Positions 33,809-41,387 of a DNA stretch of 50,257 nucleotides are shown here, in pieces. The stretch is from assembly GCA_009777995.1 (NCBI GenBank), contig WRKT01000017.1:1-50257 (forward strand). The letters are read 5' to 3'. The translations under genes were made by a program, and so were the position numbers. Source of the DNA: Treponema sp. Its GTDB lineage: Bacteria > Spirochaetota > Spirochaetia > Treponematales > Breznakiellaceae. The notes under the pieces were generated by a model. That model saw only the letters and a list, made by a program, of their open reading frames with translations. It was not told where the DNA came from and did not search any database. The stretch's first letter is position 1. Every line of letters starts with the position of its first letter.

Positions 33809-34537
33809 TTGAGAAAGACAGTTTTACTTATTTTTTTACTGATTTTCCCTCTTTCCTTCTTTTTTGCTGATACAGGGACAGCTATTTTCGTGACCGCGAC
33901 GGGTGGGTCTTACCATCTGGCCGGCTGTAGGTTCCTAAGCCAATCCCGGATTGAAATTACAGGCGCTGATGCAGTCAGGGGGGGCTATACCCCCTGTTCA
34001 GTCTGCAGACCCCCTAATCCCGAGGCCTTATTTACAGGCGACCTATCACAAAATACATCCCCCCTATATAGGGTCAATATTGCGGGAATACAAAATTCAG
34101 GAAATGCAAATTTAAGAGCGATGACCCCTGCAAATGTGGTAGGTCATGTCGACGGTGATACCGTCAGGGTTAGAATTTCCAACCCTCCTCCGGGCTTAAA
34201 CGTTGTAGAAACCGTCCGCCTGCTCGGAATAGACACGCCTGAAACCGTGCATCCGAACCGTGAAGTTGAGTTTTTTGGAAGGGAGGCAAGCGAATATACT
34301 CGGACGGCTCTTCTTGGCAGGAATATTTACCTTGCCTTTGACTGGGACCTTAGGGATCGTTACGGAAGGCTATTGGCTTATATTTATACCGAAGAGGGGC
34401 AGTGTTTTAACGCAAGGATTGTACTCGACGGCTATGCCCATGCTTATTTAACTTACCCATTTCAGTTTATGGATGAGTTCAGGTCTCTTGAGCAGGAAGC
34501 AAGGCAACTAGGACGAGGCCTCTGGGGCCCTCGATAG
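33809..34537 (+). CDS. secreted thermonuclease-like (SNase) protein
   Basis: 242 residues. Signal peptide MRKTVLLIFLLIFPLSFFFA is followed by a small Cys/His module (YHLAGCRFL ... YTPCSVCRPP) often found with these nucleases, then an SNase domain (about 105-240): VVGHVDGDTVRV, VRLLGIDTPET (catalytic Arg), FFGREASEYT (catalytic Glu), DRYGRLLAYIY (second Arg), ending GRGLWG. It should cut DNA or RNA in the periplasm or outside, with Ca2+. TTG 33809 was chosen because it begins the signal peptide; the open frame extends upstream through the 60-bp repeats to 33644 but that would bury the signal. It is probably co-transcribed with tRNA-Lys. Confidence 0.85.
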   Translation: MRKTVLLIFLLIFPLSFFFADTGTAIFVTATGGSYHLAGCRFLSQSRIEITGADAVRGGYTPCSVCRPPNPEALFTGDLSQNTSPLYRVNIAGIQNSGNANLRAMTPANVVGHVDGDTVRVRISNPPPGLNVVETVRLLGIDTPETVHPNREVEFFGREASEYTRTALLGRNIYLAFDWDLRDRYGRLLAYIYTEEGQCFNARIVLDGYAHAYLTYPFQFMDEFRSLEQEARQLGRGLWGPR

Positions 34538-34605
34538 GACCGGTATAAACCCGTTGACAAAAAACTCAAAATATGGGAACATCATAAGGAGGAAAACTCT
34601 TAATT

Positions 34606-34678
34606 TGCGGGAATAGCTCAGTGGTAGAGCGCGACCTTGCCAAGGTCGATGTCGCGGGTCCGACTCCCGTTTCCCGCT
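34606..34678 (+). tRNA. tRNA-Gly (GCC) with an unusual T-loop
   Basis: Acceptor GCGGGAA with TTCCCGC, discriminator T, anticodon GCC in loop TTGCCAA, T-stem GCGGG/CCCGT. The T-loop is TCCGACT rather than TTCGAAT: position 55, normally U (pseudouridine) in elongator tRNAs, is C, and position 59 is also changed. The other five tRNAs here have U55. An exact TTGACA at 34553-34558 may be the -35 element, but the -10 (GAACAT at 17 nt) is poor. It is followed 18 nt later by the MATE gene. Confidence 0.93.
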
Positions 34679-34696
34679 TTCCGAAAAAAGGGCGTT

Positions 34697-36073
34697 ATGG
34701 AAACATCTGCCGATTCTTCTGCCCAAAAAAGTGAAAAATTCCTAAGAATGACCACAATGCCGGTTGAAAAACTGGTCTTAAGCCTCGCCTGGCCGACTAT
34801 TGCCATAATGATGTCCACATCCTTTTACAATATGTCGGCGTCCTACTTTGTAAGCTTCCTTGGAACAAGCCCTGTTGCAGCAGTGGGCATTGCATTCCCC
34901 TTAATGACCATTGTACAGGCAATCGGTTTTTTCTTCGGGCAAGGCTCAGGGAACTTTATTTCAAGGGCCCTCGGTGCAAGGGACACTGAGAATGCCTCCC
35001 GCATGGCCGCCACCGCCCTTGTCAGCGGTTTTTTCATAATGTCAATAATTGCAGGCCTTGGGATAACCTTCCTTGAACCTCTTACCGGAATACTTGGAGC
35101 AACCGAAACCATTAAGCCCTATGCAATGGAGTATCTCTTTTTCATCCTGCTTGCCTCTCCTTGGATGGTGGCAGCAACAGTCCTTAACCAACAGCTCCGC
35201 TTTCAGGGCAGTGCCGCAATCGCAATGGCAGGGATGTTGAGCGGTAATATACTCAATATTGCACTAACCCCTTTATTTATTTTTACCCTTGAACTGGGAA
35301 TAAGGGGAGCAGCAATAGCAACCATGGTCTGTCAGATATTGAGCTTCGTTATACTGCTCCTATATAGCACCACACGCACAGGAAATATCAGGATCAGGTT
35401 TTCACATTTCTCCCCTGCCCTATCCCGTTACTTCGAAATGTTCCGCGGAGGGGTTCCGTCTCTTGTACGCCAGGGCCTATTAAGCGTAGCAACGATTGCG
35501 ATCTACAATTTCGCAAGGCCCCATGGAGACGCCGCCATAGCCGCCATCTCAATTTCCAGCCGCATAACCATGTTTGCAAACTCCTTTGTACTTGGTTTTG
35601 GCCAAGGTTTCCAGCCTGTATGCGGATTCAACTTCGGAGCAAAGCTCTATAGCAGGGTAAGAAAGGCCTTTTGGTTTGTCGTTAGAACCGGCTTTATTAC
35701 CCTCGCTGTAATTTCAATCGCCCTAGCCTTTTTTGCCCCACAAATAATAACCCTATTCCGCGATGATCCTGAAGTTGTTATGATAGGAGTCAGGAGCTTA
35801 AGACTCCATTGCCTAAGCCTACCCTTTGCCGCAGCAATATTGATGGTAAATATGCTGACACAGACCATGGGAAGGGCTTTTGAATCGAGTTTTATCGCCC
35901 TTTCAAGACAGGGGCTTTTCCTAATTCTGGGCCTTATCATCTTTAATAACTTTTTCGGCCTTTTAGGTATACAGATGGCTGTTCCCTTTGCTGACCTTGC
36001 AAGTTTAATTATAGTCATTCCAATAGTGATAAGGGTGATGAGAATTCTTTCGGTGCCTGACGGCAGCTCTTGA
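34697..36073 (+). CDS. MATE-family multidrug/Na+ antiporter
   Basis: 458 residues of the MATE family with twelve predicted membrane helices in two halves. Typical sequences are LVLSLAWPTIAIMMSTSFYNM near the N-terminus, FFFGQGSGNFISRALGARD in the first half and ANSFVLGFGQGFQPVCGFNFGAK in the second. It exports cationic drugs or metabolites in exchange for Na+ or H+. ATG 34697 lies after AGGG, 18 nt beyond tRNA-Gly, with which it is probably co-transcribed; an open frame runs back into the tRNA but is not used. Substrate unknown. Confidence 0.9.
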   Translation: METSADSSAQKSEKFLRMTTMPVEKLVLSLAWPTIAIMMSTSFYNMSASYFVSFLGTSPVAAVGIAFPLMTIVQAIGFFFGQGSGNFISRALGARDTENASRMAATALVSGFFIMSIIAGLGITFLEPLTGILGATETIKPYAMEYLFFILLASPWMVAATVLNQQLRFQGSAAIAMAGMLSGNILNIALTPLFIFTLELGIRGAAIATMVCQILSFVILLLYSTTRTGNIRIRFSHFSPALSRYFEMFRGGVPSLVRQGLLSVATIAIYNFARPHGDAAIAAISISSRITMFANSFVLGFGQGFQPVCGFNFGAKLYSRVRKAFWFVVRTGFITLAVISIALAFFAPQIITLFRDDPEVVMIGVRSLRLHCLSLPFAAAILMVNMLTQTMGRAFESSFIALSRQGLFLILGLIIFNNFFGLLGIQMAVPFADLASLIIVIPIVIRVMRILSVPDGSS

Positions 36074-36119
36074 GCAAAATACGGTTTATTTTATCTGCTA
36101 ATCGTAGTACAATTCATCC

Positions 36120-36587
36120 ATGAGCGAAAATGTAAGCGAAAATGAAACCGAAAAAACGTATGAAAAACACCTCATTTTTTCTGCGGGAGATAGACGATAT
36201 GCCCTTCCTTCGAGGATAATCAGCGAAGTTGCCGCACTTGAAAAAGTGTTTCCCCTGCCCCTCCTTCCCGGCTATGTAAGGGGCATAATTAACCGCTATT
36301 CCATTCCTTACGCTCTGATAGACCTAAACTTCCTATTACTAAATATTTCTTCCGGGTCAGGGAAAATAATTGTATTAAAAGAAGAAGTGGATAAAATTGC
36401 CCTTCTTATTGATGATGTAATAGATATCGCAGACCTTTCGCCCGAGGATCTAATGAAAACCGCTCAGGAGGAAAGCTCAACCACAGACCTTATTCACGCC
36501 TTCTTCGAATGGAAAGACAGCCCGGTTTTTTGCCTTGACACAAGCGAACTTTTAAATCGGATTAAACGGGATTATGAGCAGAATTAA
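36120..36587 (+). CDS. cheW: CheW-type coupling protein (first of two)
   Basis: 155 residues with CheW pattern: LIFSAGDRRYALPSRIISEVA, PLLPGYVRGIINRYSIPYALIDL, IALLIDDVIDIADLSPEDL. CheW links receptors to CheA. It opens the chemosensory operon and has no Shine-Dalgarno; TACAAT at 36108-36113 ends only 6 nt before the ATG, so the transcript could begin at or very near the start codon (the -35 TTTATT is weak). The start of the following gene overlaps the stop by 1 nt. Confidence 0.85.
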   Translation: MSENVSENETEKTYEKHLIFSAGDRRYALPSRIISEVAALEKVFPLPLLPGYVRGIINRYSIPYALIDLNFLLLNISSGSGKIIVLKEEVDKIALLIDDVIDIADLSPEDLMKTAQEESSTTDLIHAFFEWKDSPVFCLDTSELLNRIKRDYEQN

Positions 36588-36946
36588 TGAAGTACTTTAT
36601 TAGCACCCTCCTCGGGTCTGATTCAGGCACCGGAAACTGCTTATTAGGCATCCCGTCTGAAAGCACTGAGCGCATAATTCAGGCAGAGCAGAACGATGAA
36701 GTGTTTATTTCAATCCCGGCTCTTTTAAAATTGAAGGATAAAACGACTCATCATGCTCTTGTTCTTAAATCGAAAAAAGTATTGCTCCTTCCCAAGATAG
36801 ATGTGGAGCTGGAAATCCCTGAAGAAGAGATTCAAGTCCTTCCAAAAACCGTCGCCGAATTATTTAACTATTTCAGGGGCGTTTATTTGGGTCAAAGTAT
36901 GATACTCATTCTTGATCCCGAGAAGCTTCCGGAGCATTCAGAATGA
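36587..36946 (+). CDS. second CheW-like protein, short and divergent
   Basis: 119 residues. It is shorter than CheW (~150) and its sequence is divergent, but the order of strands (FISTLLGSDSG, NCLLGIPSESTERII, HALVLKSKKVLLLPKIDVELEIP, VYLGQSMILILDPEKL) is that of a CheW-like domain. Position between cheW and cheB supports this. Two CheW-type adaptors also occur in the Wsp pathway (WspB and WspD). Overlaps cheB by 4 nt (ATGA). Confidence 0.65.
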   Translation: MKYFISTLLGSDSGTGNCLLGIPSESTERIIQAEQNDEVFISIPALLKLKDKTTHHALVLKSKKVLLLPKIDVELEIPEEEIQVLPKTVAELFNYFRGVYLGQSMILILDPEKLPEHSE

Positions 36947-37968
36947 TAAATACCCTGATTATCGATGACAGCTCCCTTGCAAGGGATATGATCCGCGATT
37001 TTCTTCTGGAAGACGGCGGTTTCAGGATCATCGGGGAGGCTGTCGACGGAGAGGAAGGAATCCAAAAAATCCTGTCTTTGAACCCTGACCTTGTAACTCT
37101 GGACATTGAAATGCCCAAAAAGAACGGTCTTGAAGTAATCGAGGCTGTAATTAAAGATAATTTTGTCCCAATCGTAGTAATTACAAACCATGATACTGCG
37201 AAAATTGCCTTAGAAGCAACGATTAAGGGAGCGCTTGAGTTTTATCCGAAAAGTATCTTTAGCCCTACTTATAGTGTAGAAAAGCAAAGGGAGATATACG
37301 AAACCCTGAAAAGAATCAGCAGTATAAAGATGCGGAAAAAGACTCAAGGAGAATCTGAGCTTGAATCCTCCAGAGTATTAAAAGTAGAAAAAAGAAAAAT
37401 CTCTGCGATAGTAATTGCTTCATCCACAGGCGGGCCAAAGGCATTGGCCGAGATTCTTTTTCAACTTCCACAGGATTTCCTTGTTCCCATCATTATAGTT
37501 CAGCATAATACATCCGGCTTTGATAAAAGTTTCACTCAATGGCTCGACACTTCTACCAATTTGACCGTAAAGCTTGCCGAAGAAGGTGAAAGCCCAAGAC
37601 CCGGAACAGTATATATTGCAGAGACCGATAAACACCTTGAAATTCGGAAGAAGAGCAGCGAAAGCTTTTTCTTCTCTTATAACAATAATGAGCCCGAAAA
37701 CAACCAAAAACCGTCTGCGGATGTTCTTTTTAGGAGTGCTGCAGAGTGTTTACGAAGTCAGGTTATTTCACTGGTTCTGACAGGGATGGGCAATGACGGT
37801 GCTCTTGGAACAAAGAGAATCAAGGAAATGGGAGGTATTACTCTTGCCCAGGATGAGGAGAGTGCCCTGATTTACGGCATGCCTAAGGCTGCAGTAGATA
37901 CAGGCTCTGTTGATATATTACTTCCTTTAGAAAAAATTGCATCCGAACTGCAAAGGCTCTCGACATGA
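36943..37968 (+). CDS. cheB: chemoreceptor glutamate methylesterase CheB
   Basis: 341 residues: N-terminal receiver (D54 in VTLDIEMP, acidic pair in IIDDS, Thr81, Lys103) and C-terminal methylesterase with the triad S161 (ASSTGGP), H188 (VQHN) and D285 (GMGNDG). It removes methyl groups from MCP glutamates when phosphorylated by CheA. In this operon the partner kinase is the CheA hybrid. The residues 235-262 insert is low-complexity Ser/Asn-rich. Overlaps cheR by 4 nt. Confidence 0.94.
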   Translation: MINTLIIDDSSLARDMIRDFLLEDGGFRIIGEAVDGEEGIQKILSLNPDLVTLDIEMPKKNGLEVIEAVIKDNFVPIVVITNHDTAKIALEATIKGALEFYPKSIFSPTYSVEKQREIYETLKRISSIKMRKKTQGESELESSRVLKVEKRKISAIVIASSTGGPKALAEILFQLPQDFLVPIIIVQHNTSGFDKSFTQWLDTSTNLTVKLAEEGESPRPGTVYIAETDKHLEIRKKSSESFFFSYNNNEPENNQKPSADVLFRSAAECLRSQVISLVLTGMGNDGALGTKRIKEMGGITLAQDEESALIYGMPKAAVDTGSVDILLPLEKIASELQRLST

Positions 37969-38756
37969 TGATTACAACCGAGAGCATTAGTGCGGCTGCC
38001 GAGAAATGGTTCGGCATAAAGGCAGACCCGGGGGACCTTGAAAAAATGAGGCTGTGGCTTTTAGAAAGCTGCGGTGAAGGCGGTCCCGATGGTGCCTGTG
38101 AAACAGGGAGCGAAATTCTTGAAAAGGCTTTTTTATCAGGAAAAGCTGCCGCATTCCTTACCGTGAATGAAACCTATTTTTTCAGGGAACCTGTACATTT
38201 CTCTTTTCTGTGGGAGCTTTTGCCATCCTTTGGAAACACTACTCTGCAAATTTGTTCTGCCGCAGTTGCCTCCGGCTGCGAGGCTTATAGCATAGCCATG
38301 ATGATCGAAGCCTATAATAAAGATGCAGGAAAACCTATAGCCTATCATATAGATGCATTTGACATTAATCCTATGGTAATCGAGACTGCAAAAAAGGGCA
38401 TCTATAGTCTGCGCACACTGAGGGAAGATGGCAGCGTCCTTCATCACATGACAGAGCCTTATCTATTAAAATCCGATTCGGCTTTACACATTGACATGGA
38501 ACTCGCAAAAAATATTTCTTTCTTTGTTCATAATTTAATGCACGAGCTTCCATCGAAAGATTATGACCTGATATTTTTTCGAAATGCCTTTATCTATTTT
38601 ACCCCCCAAAATAGGGGGAAAGTGCTGTCAAATCTTTCCTGCTCTCTTAAAGAAGGAGGGATTCTAATAATGGGAGTCTCTGAAACTGCTCAGGCCGGGC
38701 ATACGGATTTTTCAGCGAAAAACAAGAATGATGTTTTTTATTTTCAAAAAACCTAA
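37965..38756 (+). CDS. cheR: chemoreceptor methyltransferase CheR
   Basis: 263 residues, a CheR-type SAM methyltransferase: N-terminal helical domain, then TVNETYFFREPVHF, ICSAAVASGCEAYSIAMM (SAM loop), DAFDINPMVIETAKKGIY and DLIFFRNAFIYFTPQNRGKV (normally FCRNVxIYF). It has no TPR repeats, unlike WspC. It methylates glutamates of the operon's MCP. Starts in the cheB stop codon (ATGA), so coupled translation is likely. Confidence 0.92.
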   Translation: MMITTESISAAAEKWFGIKADPGDLEKMRLWLLESCGEGGPDGACETGSEILEKAFLSGKAAAFLTVNETYFFREPVHFSFLWELLPSFGNTTLQICSAAVASGCEAYSIAMMIEAYNKDAGKPIAYHIDAFDINPMVIETAKKGIYSLRTLREDGSVLHHMTEPYLLKSDSALHIDMELAKNISFFVHNLMHELPSKDYDLIFFRNAFIYFTPQNRGKVLSNLSCSLKEGGILIMGVSETAQAGHTDFSAKNKNDVFYFQKT

Positions 38757-38794
38757 TATATGATAAATTAATGCTTATATAATTTGGAGGAAAA

Positions 38795-40882
38795 ATGATT
38801 TTTTCGAAATTAAAGATTTCTACAAAACTGATAATTTCCAGCGCGGTTTTTTTGATCCCGATAGGAGTGATGCTTTATTTTGTCTCTTCAATGACCATCG
38901 GAATAATTCAAAAGAGCATGGATGAACAGGCAGGGATCAATGCAATAAATCCCATAATAAAGGTAGTCGAAGCTTTGCCTGAATATCTTGATGTATATCT
39001 AGGTTTACAGCAAGGAAATCTGAGGACGCTTGAAGATCAGATTTCCACTTCAATAAGAAACCTTGACAGGGAGCTGCAAGTATATGCAGACAGAGATAAT
39101 TTCCCGGACATATTTTCAGAGTGGCAGGCTTTCAGAAATATTCCTGCAAGTGACGAAGAAATATTCCGGCATTTCGAAGATTTTAGCCATACTCTGATAA
39201 ATCTAATGAACATGATTGGAGAACTCTCAGGTCTCAATCTTGTTTCAGACATGAATCAATACTATCTTGTGGCATCCATATTTCAAGGAGTTCCTGAAGC
39301 AAATTTACGTATTATAAACATAGGTAATTTAATGCGCAGAAACTTAAGCGATGCGAGCGGTGTAGTAGAACGCTGGAACGGTGAACTCGCTGATTCCCAT
39401 GCCCTCGGTAGACGCCTAAATACCAATCCCTTTCAACTGGATCCAAGGAGCATAACTATCAGCATGATTCCTTCAGCAGATTTACAGCAGATAAGGAATA
39501 GCCGTTTCTTATTTGAGTCAGACAGAGAAAGAATAATAGGAAGTCTTAGTTCGGTCTTAGATGGCGGTAATTCGGCTGAGTTTGATGATTTAGCAAGAAC
39601 TATTTATCAGTACGATGAAGCCATGAATACCCTTGCAAGCCAGTTTGGAAGGATAACAGGGTTTAATATAACAATAACTGTTGCAGAGTTTTACAGTATT
39701 TTTTCTGACCTTAATATGCATTTATCCCGTCTCTGGTCAGAGTCCTTATCTCATCTTGATCTGCAAATTCAGCAAAATACCGCAAGAGCTCAAAGGCAAT
39801 TGGTTTTATATCTTTCTTTAGTGTTTATATCACTCATACTTGCAGTAGCCTTTGTTATAATTATTACAAGAGATATAAACCGCTCCGTGAAATCCCTTCA
39901 AACCTTGTTTAAGGGCCTTAATGAAAATGATTTAACCCTTTCCTTGCCTGTCACTTCCAAAGATGAGTTTGGAGACCTTATGACAGCTTTTAACGGATTC
40001 CTTGACATACTCCGTCTTACTTTTGGGAGTTTCAAACAAAGCGCTCAGCTTGTATCCGATTCTGTGTTTGATATTTCATCATCATCAAAAGAGATTACAA
40101 CAACGGCAAACGAGCAATCAACCAGCGTTTCTGAAATTGTAAGCACAATGGAAGGCTCGAAAAATCTTTCCGAGCAAATTGCTTTTAAGACTACTGAGGT
40201 GGCAAACCTTGCCTTGGAAACACAAGAGCTAAGCAGTAAGGGCGCAGATCTTAGAGAAGCAAACCAGGACATGATGGAAGATATTCGCAAGCAAAACCAG
40301 AAGATCATAAGCGAAATAAGAAATCTTTCTGACATGATTATTCGAATCAGCGAGGCAATAAGAATTATTGACGGTATTGCCGATCAGACAAAGTTGATTG
40401 CGTTTAACGCATCCCTTGAAGCATCTTCATCCGGGGAAGCCGGGGCAAGATTCTCTGTTGTTGCTGCTGAAATCAGACGCTTTGCAGACAATGTTGTGGA
40501 ATCTACCCATGAGATAAAGCAGAGGATTGAAGAAGTACAAGAGGCATCTCAGACCCTTATTTCTGAAGCAAATAATGGATCAAGGCAAATTGAAATTGGC
40601 TATGAAAGGATGAGCGAGCAAAAAATTGTCTTTGAGAATATTGTCGAAAATTCTCAAAATGTTGCAACCCGCTCCCAGCAAATTTCAAACCTGAGCAAAC
40701 AGCAGGAACTAGCTTCAAGCCAGATCTTCACTGCCTTAAAAGAAATTTCAGCAGGAGTCAAGCAATTTGTCGTTGCAACTTCTTCCACTTCCAGGATAGC
40801 AGACTCGCTTAACGGGATGTCTGAGGATTTGAAAGACAAGGTCGAAAAGTATCGCACAGAAGGAGTACAGGACAATGTCTGA
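38795..40882 (+). CDS. methyl-accepting chemotaxis protein with large extracytoplasmic sensor
   Basis: 695 residues. TM1 (about 12-35), a ~310-residue extracytoplasmic helical sensor, TM2 (about 345-367, LVLYLSLVFISLILAVAFVII), HAMP (about 368-420), and a cytoplasmic signalling coiled coil with the tip IADQTKLIAFNASLEASSSGEAGARFSVVA. Compared with the usual tip ([25 protein letters not shown]) it is divergent, as expected for a receptor of a dedicated pathway. No C-terminal CheR-binding pentapeptide. GGAGG precedes ATG. Ligand unknown. The 3' end overlaps the next gene by 8 nt. Confidence 0.93.
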   Translation: MIFSKLKISTKLIISSAVFLIPIGVMLYFVSSMTIGIIQKSMDEQAGINAINPIIKVVEALPEYLDVYLGLQQGNLRTLEDQISTSIRNLDRELQVYADRDNFPDIFSEWQAFRNIPASDEEIFRHFEDFSHTLINLMNMIGELSGLNLVSDMNQYYLVASIFQGVPEANLRIINIGNLMRRNLSDASGVVERWNGELADSHALGRRLNTNPFQLDPRSITISMIPSADLQQIRNSRFLFESDRERIIGSLSSVLDGGNSAEFDDLARTIYQYDEAMNTLASQFGRITGFNITITVAEFYSIFSDLNMHLSRLWSESLSHLDLQIQQNTARAQRQLVLYLSLVFISLILAVAFVIIITRDINRSVKSLQTLFKGLNENDLTLSLPVTSKDEFGDLMTAFNGFLDILRLTFGSFKQSAQLVSDSVFDISSSSKEITTTANEQSTSVSEIVSTMEGSKNLSEQIAFKTTEVANLALETQELSSKGADLREANQDMMEDIRKQNQKIISEIRNLSDMIIRISEAIRIIDGIADQTKLIAFNASLEASSSGEAGARFSVVAAEIRRFADNVVESTHEIKQRIEEVQEASQTLISEANNGSRQIEIGYERMSEQKIVFENIVENSQNVATRSQQISNLSKQQELASSQIFTALKEISAGVKQFVVATSSTSRIADSLNGMSEDLKDKVEKYRTEGVQDNV

Positions 40883-41387
40883 TACCGTTATATCTTCTAT
40901 TGCTTCCAAGATGGAAAAAGACGTAAATAAAGGTTTTACCATACTCGAAAAAAACGTAAGAAAAATGGAAGACATCAAGGAAAAAAACTCAGGTATCATC
41001 AGCGGCATTGTCTCCCTCGGTAATAAGGTAAATAAAATCCGTGATATTGTACGGGTTATTAATACAATTACCGATCAGACAAAGGTAATTGCCTTTAATG
41101 CTGCTCTGGAGGCTGCAAGCGCAGGAGAATCAGGGAAAAGGTTTTCCGTAGTGGCAGGTGAAGTAAACCGTCTTGCTGATGATATTGCAGGTCTTACCCG
41201 ACAGATCCGCGAGCAGGTAGAGGAAATCCAAAGTTCTTCTTCATATCTTATCGTATATAGCGAAGAGGGATCGGACAGAATTGCAGAGGGCTATAAACTC
41301 ATAAAGGACCTTGAAGATATCTTTATGGAAATTAAATCAGGCGCAGAGATAACTTCAAACCGTGTAAGGGAACAACATGCCGATTGA
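40875..41387 (+). CDS. sensorless mini-MCP (signalling tip only)
   Basis: 170 residues without membrane helix, HAMP or sensor domain. It contains only the receptor hairpin tip, ITDQTKVIAFNAALEAASAGESGKRFSVVAGEVNRLAD, flanked by short helices. The tip is closely similar to that of the preceding MCP (shared FNA-LEA-S-GE-G-RFSVVA pattern), which suggests partial duplication. It is in frame, has its own ATG and tight overlaps on both sides (8 nt with MCP, 11 nt with cheA), so it is probably expressed and not a pseudogene. It may modulate array assembly or sequester CheA/CheW; no precedent is certain. Confidence 0.85.
   Translation: MSDTVISSIASKMEKDVNKGFTILEKNVRKMEDIKEKNSGIISGIVSLGNKVNKIRDIVRVINTITDQTKVIAFNAALEAASAGESGKRFSVVAGEVNRLADDIAGLTRQIREQVEEIQSSSSYLIVYSEEGSDRIAEGYKLIKDLEDIFMEIKSGAEITSNRVREQHAD

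Noticed and set aside
34585-34617. AAGGAGG followed by a TTG overlapping tRNA-Gly
   Set aside because: The frame hits a stop after three codons inside the tRNA; no protein can be supported.
40875-41387. Mini-MCP as a pseudogene fragment
   Set aside because: Frame intact, own ATG, overlaps both neighbours by a few bases; this fits a functional operon member.
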